Source: JBGNFV01 sp049645705
Lineage (GTDB): Bacteria; Bacteroidota; Bacteroidia; Cytophagales; Cyclobacteriaceae
Direction: 5' to 3'
DNA: 64,000 bases
NCBI GenBank assembly: GCA_049645705.1
Contig: JBARUK010000068.1
Coordinates: forward strand, 62,001 to 126,000
Made by a program: the position numbers and the translations under genes. The notes under the pieces were generated by a model. That model did not search any database. It saw only the letters and a program-made list of their open reading frames with translations, and was not told the origin of the DNA. Of the stretch, positions 43,889 through 53,152 are shown piece by piece (positions within the stretch are counted from its first letter, which is position 1; every line of letters starts with the position of its first letter).

Positions 43889-45410
43889 GAAAACCTTTGG
43901 GCTGGCAGTATGTACACTGCTAGCCCTTTTTATGTCTTCTTGTCAAGAAGAATCTCCTATTGGAACCGAATTAGAACCTAATAAAAACAATGTGGGTGTA
44001 GCCGTGGTGGATATACCGGTGCTATATCAAAATATCAAATACGACTCTCTTTTAACATCCGACAACCGGCTGAACAGCAATAATAGTACGCTTTCGACCA
44101 TACTTCTGGGTAGATCACAGGATCCCAATGTGGGCGACATAACCCTGGAGACCTATATCACATTCGGAATAAATGAAGGGAATACGCTACTGGTACCTGC
44201 CAGAGACTCCGTTGCGACCAGCCTGGAACTACGCGTGGCTATAACTGATGCTTCCGGTGACCTTAGTAGTAACCAGACGTTCGACATTTATCAGCTTTTC
44301 ACAGAAATAGACCTCCAGAAAAATTATTACGCTGCTGAAAAGGAGCTATTGCTGCCGGGTATCGAACCAGTGGCCAGTTTTACTATTTCTGAGCTTGACA
44401 CGGTCGATTTTGCAGACGGAGAATTTCAACAGGTGCTGGTGAACCTGAGTGATGAGCTTAAAGATCAGTTCTTCACATTTGCTGCTAATGGCGACCTGTT
44501 CTCAAGCAGTTCGCTTCGTGGTGTATTTGAGGGTATTGTGATACGGCCAAGAGATGATAATACAGCTCTGCTGAACCTGGATAGAAACCTGCTTACAGTC
44601 AGGCTGAATTATTATCGCCTGAGAGACAATTTCGACGAAGACGGTAATGTCGTTCAGGTAGATACAGTAGATCTTTCAGTGCTGGTAGCCCCGGAAAAAG
44701 CCTATTTTAATACGGACATCGATCCTATCGGTGCTTTTCAGGGTGCTACGGGAACCGGCGCAGTAGAAACCGGTGATCAGTTTGCTTACTTGCTGCCACA
44801 GTTCGGTGTATACCCTAAGTTAGATATAAGTGGGCTTGCTATATTTAAGGATACAGCCAATGAGACACAGATTGCTGTAAACCTGGCAGAGCTTACAATA
44901 GGCGGTATCCAGAATAATTCTACGACTCCTTTGCCAAGCTCTCTTACCCTGGCTGTTACCAGGCCTGACCTTCGCTTTGTAAGAAATACAACTGCAATAG
45001 GAGCCACTGAGTTTGTTACGCCACTAATGGTAGCTAATGAGACTTCTGTCATTTTATCCGGCACCTCTCCATTAGCCTATACCAGCCAATCATCTATCAG
45101 GGTAAGCCTTACAGCAGACGGTGATTCGTATGTAGGTGATGTCACCTCGCTTGTACAGCAGTTGATAGACCGTGATTCTCTCAGAGTAGCATTTTCTGAG
45201 GTTACCGATGGTGGCAATGAAATTGACTCTTTGACCGTCGATTACGATGATTACCTGCTGGTTCCGCAGTCGGGGCTTACGGGTGGTTTTGTTTCTACTG
45301 ATTCAACATTAGAAGCAACAGGAGTTTATCCTATCTTTAATACAGTTAGGAATGTAAAATTCGATGGTAGCCGTATAAAACTGCGGGTGTATTATACCAC
45401 TATTGATTAA
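43872..45410 (+). CDS. DUF4270 family lipoprotein
   Basis: 512 residues from the ATG at 43872; lipoprotein signal with Cys24 (LFMSSC). The beginning of the mature part (GTELEPNKNNVGV) and the all-beta character with repeated Asp-rich loops fit the DUF4270 family of Bacteroidota. Function unknown. It starts inside the last codons of the starch-synthase-like gene, pointing to coupled translation, and precedes glmS by 42 bases. Confidence 0.88.
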   Translation: MNLWGKKTFGLAVCTLLALFMSSCQEESPIGTELEPNKNNVGVAVVDIPVLYQNIKYDSLLTSDNRLNSNNSTLSTILLGRSQDPNVGDITLETYITFGINEGNTLLVPARDSVATSLELRVAITDASGDLSSNQTFDIYQLFTEIDLQKNYYAAEKELLLPGIEPVASFTISELDTVDFADGEFQQVLVNLSDELKDQFFTFAANGDLFSSSSLRGVFEGIVIRPRDDNTALLNLDRNLLTVRLNYYRLRDNFDEDGNVVQVDTVDLSVLVAPEKAYFNTDIDPIGAFQGATGTGAVETGDQFAYLLPQFGVYPKLDISGLAIFKDTANETQIAVNLAELTIGGIQNNSTTPLPSSLTLAVTRPDLRFVRNTTAIGATEFVTPLMVANETSVILSGTSPLAYTSQSSIRVSLTADGDSYVGDVTSLVQQLIDRDSLRVAFSEVTDGGNEIDSLTVDYDDYLLVPQSGLTGGFVSTDSTLEATGVYPIFNTVRNVKFDGSRIKLRVYYTTID

Positions 45411-45452
45411 GGCTTCCGAGCCTCATCATTATTAATAGATTAATTTCCTTTT

Positions 45453-47288
45453 ATGTGTGGAATTGTCGGATACGTAGGGCATAGAAAGGCCAGCGACGTT
45501 ATAATCAAGGGCCTTAAAAGGCTCGAATACCGGGGCTATGATAGTGCCGGTATCGCGCTGATGGACAATGGGCTACAAGTCTATAAGAAAAAAGGTAAAG
45601 TAGCAGACCTGGAAGAGGTACTGGAGGGGGCTAACCTGAACAGTACTATTGGGATAGGTCATACGCGATGGGCCACCCACGGTGAGCCTAATGATGTGAA
45701 TGCACACCCGCATTACTCAGCCACTAAGAACCTGGCTATCATTCACAACGGCATTATAGAAAACTATAGTTCGCTGAAGCAGGATCTTGAAAACCACGGC
45801 CATGAGTTTCAAAGCGAAACAGATTCCGAGGTATTCATCCACTTCATAGAGCATATACAGCAAGCTAATAGCTGCAGCCTGGAAGAGGCGGTCAGACTGG
45901 CTCTGACGAAGGTAGTAGGCGCCTATGCTATTGTGATCATGTCTGCAGAAAAGCCGGACCTTTTGATTGCAGCGAGAAAAGGCAGTCCGCTGGTTATAGG
46001 CCTTGGGAAAAAAGAGTTTTTTCTGGCTTCGGATGCAACTCCTATCATTGAGTATACGAACGAAGTAGTATACCTCAATGATTACGAGATCGCTATAATC
46101 GAAGGCGGCACTATGCGTATCAAGAATACGCAGGATGTCCCTATGCACCCTTACATTCAGACGCTGAACCTTGAGTTGGAGGCGATTGAGAAGGGTGGGT
46201 ATGAGCATTTCATGCTTAAAGAGATATTCGAACAGCCAAAATCTACCGGTGATTGCATGCGCGGGCGGCTTAATGCTTCCAAAGGACACCTCGTTTTAGG
46301 AGGTATCAGGGAGTATGCAAATAAGCTTATTAACGCAGAGCGTATCATTATGGTAGCCTGCGGTACCAGTTGGCATGCCTGCCTGGTAGCGGAGTACATC
46401 TTTGAAGAGTTTTGCCGTATACCGGTAGAAGTGGAGTACGCTTCTGAGTTCAGGTACAGAAACCCTATTATAAGGGAAGGTGATGTAGTGGTAGCAGTAA
46501 GCCAGTCTGGCGAAACGGCAGATACGCTGGCTGCTATTGAACTGGCTAAGAGTAAAGGCGCCATCATTTTCGGTGTCTGTAACGTAGTTGGTTCCTCTAT
46601 TGCCCGCACCTCTCATGAAGGGGCATATACGCACGCCGGTCCTGAGATAGGGGTGGCTAGTACCAAGGCATTTACAGCCCAGCTCACGGTGCTTACTATG
46701 ATCGCTCTCAAGGTAGCTCAAAAGAAGGGCTCTATTACCGAGCGTAAATACCACGAGCTGCTTGTTGAGCTGGAAAACATACCGGGAAAAATCGAAAAGG
46801 CGCTGGAGCTCAATGATAAGATCAAGTATCTGAGCGACCTGTTCAAAGATGCCCGTAACTTCCTGTACCTGGGCCGCGGATACAACTTCCCTGTGGCGCT
46901 GGAAGGCGCCCTGAAGCTAAAGGAGATCAGTTACATTCATGCAGAGGGGTATCCTGCTGCTGAAATGAAACATGGCCCTATAGCCCTTATAGATGAAGAG
47001 ATGCCAGTAGTATTTATTGCTACCCGTGACAGCTCTTACGATAAGGTGGTAAGTAATATACAAGAGGTGAAGGCCAGGAAGGGTGTGGTTATAGCCGTAG
47101 TAACCGAAGGCGATGCGCTGATCCCTAAAATGGCGGATCACGTCATTGAGGTGCCTGCTGTAAATGAAGCTCTTATGCCTATGGTATCAGTTATCCCTCT
47201 GCAGTTACTCTCTTATCATATCGCCGTTATGCGAGGTTGTAATGTAGATCAGCCCCGTAACCTGGCAAAATCAGTGACAGTAGAATAA
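45453..47288 (+). CDS. glmS: Glutamine--fructose-6-phosphate aminotransferase
   Basis: 611 residues. The N-terminal nucleophile is Cys2 (MCGIVGYVG); the glutaminase domain has HTRWATHGEPN, and two sugar-isomerase domains follow, with the C-terminal ending AKSVTVE. It makes glucosamine 6-phosphate, the entry to peptidoglycan and lipopolysaccharide. No glmS ribozyme-like leader can be recognised in the 42 bases before it, which are too short. A terminator follows. Confidence 0.97.
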   Translation: MCGIVGYVGHRKASDVIIKGLKRLEYRGYDSAGIALMDNGLQVYKKKGKVADLEEVLEGANLNSTIGIGHTRWATHGEPNDVNAHPHYSATKNLAIIHNGIIENYSSLKQDLENHGHEFQSETDSEVFIHFIEHIQQANSCSLEEAVRLALTKVVGAYAIVIMSAEKPDLLIAARKGSPLVIGLGKKEFFLASDATPIIEYTNEVVYLNDYEIAIIEGGTMRIKNTQDVPMHPYIQTLNLELEAIEKGGYEHFMLKEIFEQPKSTGDCMRGRLNASKGHLVLGGIREYANKLINAERIIMVACGTSWHACLVAEYIFEEFCRIPVEVEYASEFRYRNPIIREGDVVVAVSQSGETADTLAAIELAKSKGAIIFGVCNVVGSSIARTSHEGAYTHAGPEIGVASTKAFTAQLTVLTMIALKVAQKKGSITERKYHELLVELENIPGKIEKALELNDKIKYLSDLFKDARNFLYLGRGYNFPVALEGALKLKEISYIHAEGYPAAEMKHGPIALIDEEMPVVFIATRDSSYDKVVSNIQEVKARKGVVIAVVTEGDALIPKMADHVIEVPAVNEALMPMVSVIPLQLLSYHIAVMRGCNVDQPRNLAKSVTVE

Positions 47289-47306
47289 TCTTATCATACA
47301 GAATTG

Positions 47307-47336
47307 TAAAAGCTGCCTTAAGGGGCAGCTTTTTTC
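47307..47336 (+). terminator. Terminator after glmS
   Basis: AAAAGCTGCC, loop TTAAG, GGGCAGCTTTTTT, 19 bases after the stop. Confidence 0.9.
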
Positions 47337-47387
47337 ATTTATGACCAGTCCTGAAACTAAGCTGATCGCGGCTAAGAACTTTAAAAA

Positions 47388-47424
47388 CAAAATAGCCGTC
47401 GGATACCGGCGGCTATTTCAGGCT
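47388..47424 (-). terminator. Terminator after the second lanthipeptide precursor
   Basis: On the minus strand AAATAGCCG..CGGCTATTTT, followed by GTTTTT. It lies about 50 bases past the stop codon of the precursor gene and supports it as a separate transcript. Confidence 0.75.
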
Positions 47425-47470
47425 TAGAAGGCCTGCTTTTGCTGGTTATTCATATGAGGTCAGGGTTACA

Positions 47471-47650
47471 TTAACAGCCAATTGCTGTGCCGCAGTTGCC
47501 TGCTGAGTTATAAAACTGGCAGTTTGCATTTCCATGACATGCGGTGTAATCTACCGTTTCTACGGCTGTTCCCCCTTTGGTACTCTTTAATTCAGAAGTT
47601 TGGAAGCTGGAAACCTGAAGGCCAGCGAGGTTTAACTTTTGTCTTTTCAT
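47471..47650 (-). CDS. Lanthipeptide precursor, pinensin-type leader (59 aa)
   Basis: The ATG at 47650 is chosen because the conserved leader starts there; an earlier in-frame ATG at 47686 adds 12 residues. The leader begins MKRQKLNLAGLQVSSFQTSE and ends in Gly26-Gly27. The 32-residue core has Cys38, Cys44, Cys53 and Cys59 and possible dehydration sites Thr28, Thr32, Thr36, Ser49, Thr55, with a Thr-x-Cys pattern typical of lanthionine rings. It shares the leader with the genes at 38-184 and 56591-56836 but the core is unrelated in sequence. It lies between glmS and a dead NTF2-like gene, with its own terminator. No modification enzymes are nearby. Confidence 0.78.
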   Translation of the reverse strand: MKRQKLNLAGLQVSSFQTSELKSTKGGTAVETVDYTACHGNANCQFYNSAGNCGTAIGC

Positions 47651-47812
47651 TGCTTTGAAATTATGTTTAAAAATTACCGCAAGCACCTTTGTGTTGCTTA
47701 TAGTTTTTTTAACGAAATCTCATTTGGTGAATTATCCTAATCTTAATCGAATATGGCTTTTATACTGATTTTCACCCTGTTTGGGGGAGTACAGTTCGCA
47801 CCTTTTGCCTAA

Positions 47813-48226
47813 TCGGATATTGAAAGTACGATCGATGCCCAGGTATGGACACCCTTTATTACATCTTACAATCAGGCGGACTAAGAAGTCCATAGTGAGT
47901 ATATACTAAGGATCACTGACCGGGACATGGTGCTGGTGAAGAATATTTCAGCAGGGTTGAGCAGAGCTCAGCAGGAGAAAAGAGGTACTAAGGTAGAGAT
48001 CAAGCTGTACTTTGAACAGCGACTTGGCCACACTGATAAAGCCTATGAAACGGCTATTAATCTAGTCACTTACACGAATGAAAGCGGAGGCACAGAGACC
48101 TATGCCGGGCGCTTTCATGCAGTACTGGAAAAGCTGGACGGCACCCGGAAGATCATTCAGGATTACGATACAGGCAGTATTTTGGGCCAGCGTGTCATCG
48201 ACACGGACTTCACTAACCTGCGGTGA
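47813..48226 (+). pseudogene. Dead NTF2/DUF4440-like gene
   Basis: One reading frame runs from about 47813 to 48226 and contains a single internal TAA at 47882-47884. Before the stop it reads SDIESTIDAQVWTPFITSYN; after it, EVHSEYILRITDRD, then a 99-residue open part with YAGRFHAVLEKLDGTRKIIQDYDT. These are the helix, strand and closing Y-G-R-F-H-V-V-L segments of NTF2-like DUF4440 proteins, in the right order and frame. A normal start and signal peptide are missing (an upstream TAA ends the frame at 47810). The open part alone (from an ATG at 47927) would lack the first third of the fold. So I call a pseudogene that has lost its 5' end and gained a nonsense codon. Confidence 0.75.
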
Positions 48227-48256
48227 CAGAGGAGCAGGGTATCTGATCAGGTTGCG

Positions 48257-48928
48257 CTAAGCATCCTGGGCAAGCAGGTACTCCCTCTTCAGCAGAGGGC
48301 ATATTTTGTACCTTTCTTCATGCGAATCGTTATACAGTGCTTCCAGAAGCTCATATACGTTTTCCAGCCCCATCTTATTACACCACTCGAAGGGTCCCAT
48401 TGGGTAGTTAGTCCCCAGTTTCATGGCCGTATCTATGTCCTGGCGGCTGGCGGTACCTTCCTGTACGGTATAGTAGGCCTCATTAATGATCATACAGATG
48501 ACCCGGGGCGTTACCATACCTACCCGATCCTGTACCAGGTAAAAGTCCACGTTGAGCTTCCGGCAGGTTTCTTCCAGCAGGCTTTTGTGCTCTTCTTTAA
48601 GTATACTGACTTCAAGCTTATCACGACCAAGCATAGTAGGCAGGCCATTGAACCCGAAGAAGGTGCAATCCGATGTACCAGTAAAGTACTGAAGCTCTGC
48701 CAGACTGGTCTTTGGTATGTTCAGAAACACGACCAGGTTGTTCCGGTCTAGATATACCCCCAGGTTTTCGGGGCTTTCATCTGCCACCAGGTCAAATACG
48801 ATATCGGCATCATCCAGACGCGAGGCTATATCTGCATAGCTTTCAGCAAAATACCAATGCTCACTTTCGGAGAATATGGATGTAAATTCGGGTACAATTT
48901 CCCGCGGGGCCAGAACGAGTATATTCAT
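48257..48928 (-). CDS. 3-hydroxyacyl-CoA dehydrogenase-like protein with degenerate NAD domain
   Basis: 223 residues from the ATG at 48928; an upstream in-frame ATG at 48997 adds an extension that overlaps the divergent ridA gene. The C-terminal about 90 residues (DRVGMVTPRVICMIINEAYY, GTNYPMGPFEWCNKMG) are the 3HCDH C-terminal domain. The N-terminal part has the size of a shortened Rossmann domain but starts VLAPREIVPEF, so the GxGxxG loop is missing. It may not bind NAD normally. Starts of this gene and ridA are only 46 bases apart. Confidence 0.82.
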   Translation of the reverse strand: MNILVLAPREIVPEFTSIFSESEHWYFAESYADIASRLDDADIVFDLVADESPENLGVYLDRNNLVVFLNIPKTSLAELQYFTGTSDCTFFGFNGLPTMLGRDKLEVSILKEEHKSLLEETCRKLNVDFYLVQDRVGMVTPRVICMIINEAYYTVQEGTASRQDIDTAMKLGTNYPMGPFEWCNKMGLENVYELLEALYNDSHEERYKICPLLKREYLLAQDA

Positions 48929-48974
48929 ATTTACTAACTTTAGCTCAAAGTTATAATAATCGAATAAATAAGCG

Positions 48975-49355
48975 ATGCCAAAGTCAATCATCCGCACCCA
49001 CGATGCTCCTGCTCCTATAGGCCCCTACAGTCAGGCTGTACTGGCGGGCAATACTCTTTTTGTATCAGGCCAGATAGCACTGGACCCTGACTCAGGCGAG
49101 TTGGTAAATAATAATATCACAGAGGAAACGCATGCTGTGATGAAAAATATCGAAGCTGTGCTGGCTGCAGCTGGTATGTCTTTCGCTAATGTGGTAAAAT
49201 GCTCCATTTTCGTAAAGGACATGGGCCAGTTTACGACTATCAATGAAGCGTACGGACAGTATTTTCAGGCTGACCCTCCTGCCCGTGAGACGGTGGAAAT
49301 ATGCCGGTTGCCGAAGGACGTAAATGTAGAAATATCCTGTATAGCAGTGAAATAA
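48975..49355 (+). CDS. ridA: RidA family enamine/imine deaminase
   Basis: 126 residues. The RidA signature ARETVEICRLPKDVNVEI is complete with the Arg that binds the substrate carboxylate, and GPYSQAV and FVSGQIALDP are at the N-terminus. It hydrolyses reactive enamines made by PLP enzymes. Three bases separate it from the next ORF. Confidence 0.96.
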   Translation: MPKSIIRTHDAPAPIGPYSQAVLAGNTLFVSGQIALDPDSGELVNNNITEETHAVMKNIEAVLAAAGMSFANVVKCSIFVKDMGQFTTINEAYGQYFQADPPARETVEICRLPKDVNVEISCIAVK

Positions 49356-49358
49356 GAT

Positions 49359-49838
49359 ATGCGTATACTGCCTCAATTTACTGAGATGCTCATTTTACCT
49401 TATTCAGAAAAAGAGGTAAGAAGAAGGCTCTACGGGGTGGTATATCCTCTTTCTCACCATCAGCCGATGGCAGCCGGGAAGGAGGACAGTGATTTTATAT
49501 TCAATGGCCAGGTCAAGAAAGAGCGCTTCAGTATAAGCCGGAGAGTAAGGCACTCAAATTCATTTTTACCGCTGGTAAATGGCAAGGTAGAAGAAACCCG
49601 GAGTGGCAGTATTGTCTACCTTTCATTCTCGCTCTTTCCCAGCACCAAAGCCTTTTTATGGTTTTGGCTGGCGGTCTCAGTCTTGCTGACTATTGTATTT
49701 CTCCTTAGGAAGGATTTTTTATACAGCAGTCTGGGACTGGCTTCAGGTATTTTTTGCTATATCGTAGCGAGTGTTTCGTTCAGGCGGGCCCTCAGGGATA
49801 CTAGAAATGTGCTATTACCTGTTTTGACCGAACCATGA
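49359..49838 (+). CDS. Membrane protein of unknown function
   Basis: 159 residues: a soluble N-terminal part (1-100) with many Arg/Lys, then two hydrophobic helices (about 100-116 and 122-140) and a polar tail. No known motif. It begins 3 bases after ridA, so it is probably co-expressed. Confidence 0.6.
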   Translation: MRILPQFTEMLILPYSEKEVRRRLYGVVYPLSHHQPMAAGKEDSDFIFNGQVKKERFSISRRVRHSNSFLPLVNGKVEETRSGSIVYLSFSLFPSTKAFLWFWLAVSVLLTIVFLLRKDFLYSSLGLASGIFCYIVASVSFRRALRDTRNVLLPVLTEP

Positions 49839-49903
49839 CCGCCTGGATTGCTTATAATTATTAATTTGCGACCTTCAACAGCACTTGTGAAATAAGAAAA
49901 CCC

Positions 49904-51448
49904 ATGAATAAAGAAGTAAGAGTACGTTTTGCCCCCAGCCCTACAGGACCTTTGCATATAGGGGGTGTCAGAACCGCTTTATATAATTACCTGTACGCCC
50001 GCAAGCACGGCGGTAAAATGATCCTGCGGATAGAGGACACTGACCAGACCCGGTATGTACCTGGTGCAGAAGAATATATTATGGAAGCCCTGGACTGGTT
50101 CGGGCTTCGTATGGACGAAGGTGTTAAAGAAGGTGGGGAAAACAGTCCTTACCGACAGTCTGAGCGTAAGGAGCATTACCAGAAATATGCTCAGAAGCTG
50201 GTGGATGAGGGTAACGCCTACTATGCTTTTGATACGCCGGAGGAACTGGAGGCTATGCGTGAGCGGCTTAAGGAAGCCAAAGTGGCCCAGCCACAGTATA
50301 ACGCTATCACGCGGACTACTATGAAAAACTCGCTTACGCTTTCCGATGAGGAAGTAAAGCAACGTATAGCGGCGGGTGAGTCTTATGTGGTAAGGCTGAA
50401 GGTACCTAAGAAAGAAGAAATACGGCTGAACGACATGATCAGGGGCTGGGTGGTAGTACACTCTACGGCTATAGACGACAAGGTCCTGATGAAGTCTGAC
50501 GGCTTGCCTACCTATCATCTCGCCAATGTGGTGGATGACCATATGATGGGTATCACGCACGTGATCCGCGGTGAGGAATGGCTACCCAGTGCACCCCTCC
50601 ACGTATTACTGTACCGTTTCCTGGGCTGGGAAGACTCTATGCCGCAGTTTGCTCACCTGCCGCTGATCCTGAAGCCTGACGGTAACGGAAAGCTGAGCAA
50701 AAGAGACGCAGAGAAGCATGGCTTTCCTATATTCCCAATAGACTGGACGGACCCTTCTTCCGGCGAAGAATCAGACGGATTCCGCGAATTCGGTTTCCTG
50801 CCGGAGGCTGCTATAAACTTCCTTGCGTTCCTGGGCTGGAACCCCGGTACGGAGCAGGAACTGTTCTCGCTGGATGATCTGGTTAAGGAATTTTCGATAG
50901 AGCGTATAGGCAAGTCGGGCACTAAGTTCGACATAGATAAGGCCAAGTGGTTCAATGAACAGTATATAAAGGTAAAAAGCGGCGAAGAACTGGCTGACTA
51001 CCTGCAGAACAGCCTGCAGAAAGAAGGTATAGAGGCCAGCCGGGAGCGCGTAGTCAGGGTATGCGAGATCATGCGGGAACGTGTGACATTCCCCGGTCAG
51101 TTCTGGACGGATGCCCGGTTCATGTTTATAGCGCCTGACTCGTACGATGAGAAGGTGGTACGGAAGAAATGGACGGATGAAGCGGTGCGCGCTCTGACGG
51201 CTTATAAGGAAGCTTTGGCAGGGGTGGACAACCTGACTCCTGAAACGGCCAAGTCTACGCTGACGGAAACACTGGAGAAAAACAATATAAAGATGGGCCA
51301 GGTTATGCAAGCAGTAAGACTGGCCATAACCGGTACAGGTGCGGGACCTGATCTCATGGATATTATTTCTATCCTGGGAAAGGATGAAGTTATCGACCGT
51401 ATAGACAACGCACTAACCAGACTGGAGGGCCAGGTCATCTCTAAATAA
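49904..51448 (+). CDS. gltX: Glutamyl-tRNA synthetase
   Basis: 514 residues. HIGH-type motif His18-Ile-Gly-Gly21 in APSPTGPLHIGG and KMSKS-type Lys263-Leu-Ser-Lys-Arg267, both correct for the GluRS family. The class I core and the C-terminal anticodon-binding part (about 340-510) are complete. It charges tRNA-Glu. The next two ORFs follow within 14 bases and overlapping, so they may form one operon. Confidence 0.97.
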   Translation: MNKEVRVRFAPSPTGPLHIGGVRTALYNYLYARKHGGKMILRIEDTDQTRYVPGAEEYIMEALDWFGLRMDEGVKEGGENSPYRQSERKEHYQKYAQKLVDEGNAYYAFDTPEELEAMRERLKEAKVAQPQYNAITRTTMKNSLTLSDEEVKQRIAAGESYVVRLKVPKKEEIRLNDMIRGWVVVHSTAIDDKVLMKSDGLPTYHLANVVDDHMMGITHVIRGEEWLPSAPLHVLLYRFLGWEDSMPQFAHLPLILKPDGNGKLSKRDAEKHGFPIFPIDWTDPSSGEESDGFREFGFLPEAAINFLAFLGWNPGTEQELFSLDDLVKEFSIERIGKSGTKFDIDKAKWFNEQYIKVKSGEELADYLQNSLQKEGIEASRERVVRVCEIMRERVTFPGQFWTDARFMFIAPDSYDEKVVRKKWTDEAVRALTAYKEALAGVDNLTPETAKSTLTETLEKNNIKMGQVMQAVRLAITGTGAGPDLMDIISILGKDEVIDRIDNALTRLEGQVISK

Positions 51449-51461
51449 ACCGGAGCGACCC

Positions 51462-51704
51462 ATGGCAAAAAAGAAGTCAGAAGAAGAGGACAGGCCCAAA
51501 GTAAATCCTGAGCTATCGGGTTTTGATATCCAGATAGACAGATTTGGAGAGATCAAAACCAACTTCGACATAGACAAGATAAACCAGTTTCTGAACCGTA
51601 ACGTGGACGATAAAAAGCTACGTGACCGTGATGATATAGATAAGGATTCTGGTAAGGTAATGCGAGACGAGGAAGAGGAAGACGAAAACGAAACTGAATC
51701 TTGA
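51462..51704 (+). CDS. Small acidic protein of unknown function
   Basis: 80 residues, highly charged. Central part (LSGFDIQIDRFGEIKTNFDIDKINQFLNRNVDDKKL) is likely structured, both ends acidic or Lys-rich. No family recognised. It starts 13 bases after gltX and its TGA overlaps the ATG of the AIM24 gene (TGATG). Confidence 0.65.
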   Translation: MAKKKSEEEDRPKVNPELSGFDIQIDRFGEIKTNFDIDKINQFLNRNVDDKKLRDRDDIDKDSGKVMRDEEEEDENETES

Positions 51705-52471
51705 TGCATTCACACGAAATAGACTATAAAATACTGGGTGAATCCATCCAGATCGTAGAAGCAATATTGGACCCGGGTGAAGCGGTAATCGCTGAAGCCG
51801 GGGCTATGTTGTATATGGACGAAGGTATCCGTTTTGAAACAAAAATGGGCGATGGTTCGGAACCTAACAAGGGTTTCCTGTCCAAACTGGTATCGGCAGG
51901 TGCCAGGGTTATCAGTGGTGAGTCGGTATTTGTTACTCACTTTACTAATGCCGCAGCTACCCAGGCCAAAGTAGCCTTTGCTGCTCCTTATCCGGGCTCT
52001 ATTGTACCCCTGGATCTGAGTCAGCTCCATGATAACCAAGTGGTAGTACAACAAGATGCTTTTCTATGTGCTGCGCTGGGCACGAAGATCTCTATATCGG
52101 TAAGTAAGAACATAGGTGCTGGTATTTTCGGAGAAGGCTTTGTGTTCCAAAAACTAAGCGGTGACGGCATGGCTTTTGTACATGCGGGCGGCATGATCAT
52201 AGAGAAGCAACTGGAAAATGAGACGCTGCGGGTAGACACGGGCTGCCTGGTAGGCATGGAATCTTCTATTGAATACTCTATAGACCGCGTAGGCGGACTC
52301 AAAAGTATGCTGTTTGGCGGTGAGGGAATATTCCTGACTACCCTCAAAGGTACCGGCAAGATATGGCTGCAGTCACTTCCCCTGGGGCGCCTGGTAGAGG
52401 CTATAAGAGGTGATACGGGCAAGAACAAAGATAAGGGGGAGGGATCTATCCTAAGCGATCTGCTGGAGTAA
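51704..52471 (+). CDS. TIGR00266/AIM24 family protein
   Basis: 255 residues. Typical family pattern: an N-terminal HEIDYKILGESIQIVEAILDPGEAVIAEAG, then GGEGIFLTTLKGTGKIWLQSLPLGRL near the C-terminus. All-beta jelly-roll-like fold; role unknown (the yeast AIM24 is mitochondrial). A TTG one codon earlier is in frame but the ATG at 51704 is preferred. Confidence 0.92.
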   Translation: MHSHEIDYKILGESIQIVEAILDPGEAVIAEAGAMLYMDEGIRFETKMGDGSEPNKGFLSKLVSAGARVISGESVFVTHFTNAAATQAKVAFAAPYPGSIVPLDLSQLHDNQVVVQQDAFLCAALGTKISISVSKNIGAGIFGEGFVFQKLSGDGMAFVHAGGMIIEKQLENETLRVDTGCLVGMESSIEYSIDRVGGLKSMLFGGEGIFLTTLKGTGKIWLQSLPLGRLVEAIRGDTGKNKDKGEGSILSDLLE

Positions 52472-52474
52472 GAC

Positions 52475-53086
52475 TTAAAACCTGAACCTGGGAATAAGAG
52501 CAGGTACTTCTTTTTTATAAGTAAGATATGGCTCACCGAATATAGCGGTGAGCCTTTTTTCTTCTATGCCTATACCTATGAATATGTAGATAGCAGAAAT
52601 AACGCAGATGATAAGGTTGGTAACAGTAGGGGCAAACAGGCCGTAGCCTATCACTATCAATAAGCCACCTGCATACATAGGATGCCGGATCATTCCTAAT
52701 ATCCCTTCTCTCAACAATTTTGCGTTTTCTGAATCGGGCCTGTCGAAACCGGCAAAGCTGCGAAAACTGTGCACTTTAAACGTAAGCCTGATAAGGATTA
52801 CGCCCCAGGTAGCAAAAAACATGGCCAGGTAGCGTAAGGCATCGTTTTCCGGCAGCAGGCGCGGTCCCTGTATGACGGCCCCCGCAAGCAGTATGGGAAG
52901 GATGAGCAATACGGCCAGTACGTTGTATATGATACGGTAGTAGCGCTCCACCCCCGGAAAGCGGGCAAAGATGGAAGCCTTAACTTTTCTGGAAGCTAAT
53001 ACACTATGAAGAGCGTAATAGCCTATCCACAGTGCAGCTACAAGCAGGTGGCCCTGGTGAAAAAGTACGTTCTGAGATTGCTCCAT
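52475..53086 (-). CDS. Isoprenylcysteine-methyltransferase-like membrane protein
   Basis: 203 residues from the ATG at 53086, preceded by AGGAGGAA; a -7 box TAAATTTG (complement of 53105-53112) covers the longer starts, so they are unlikely. Five hydrophobic helices; the C-terminal G-x-x-R-H-P-x-Y motif (GMIRHPMYAGG), GIEEKRLTAIFGE and YKKEVPALIPRF are those of the ICMT/PEMT-like family (NnrU-related). These enzymes methylate lipids or lipid-like substrates with SAM. Actual substrate unknown. Confidence 0.82.
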   Translation of the reverse strand: MEQSQNVLFHQGHLLVAALWIGYYALHSVLASRKVKASIFARFPGVERYYRIIYNVLAVLLILPILLAGAVIQGPRLLPENDALRYLAMFFATWGVILIRLTFKVHSFRSFAGFDRPDSENAKLLREGILGMIRHPMYAGGLLIVIGYGLFAPTVTNLIICVISAIYIFIGIGIEEKRLTAIFGEPYLTYKKEVPALIPRFRF

Positions 53087-53152
53087 TTCCTCCTGGTAAA
53101 ACATCAAATTTACCATAAATTGTCTGAAGTAAAGACTAATACAAACTGAATT

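Noticed and set aside
45411..45452. glmS ribozyme or riboswitch in front of glmS
   Set aside because: Only 42 bases separate it from the previous gene; too short, and only a tiny 5-pair hairpin is visible.
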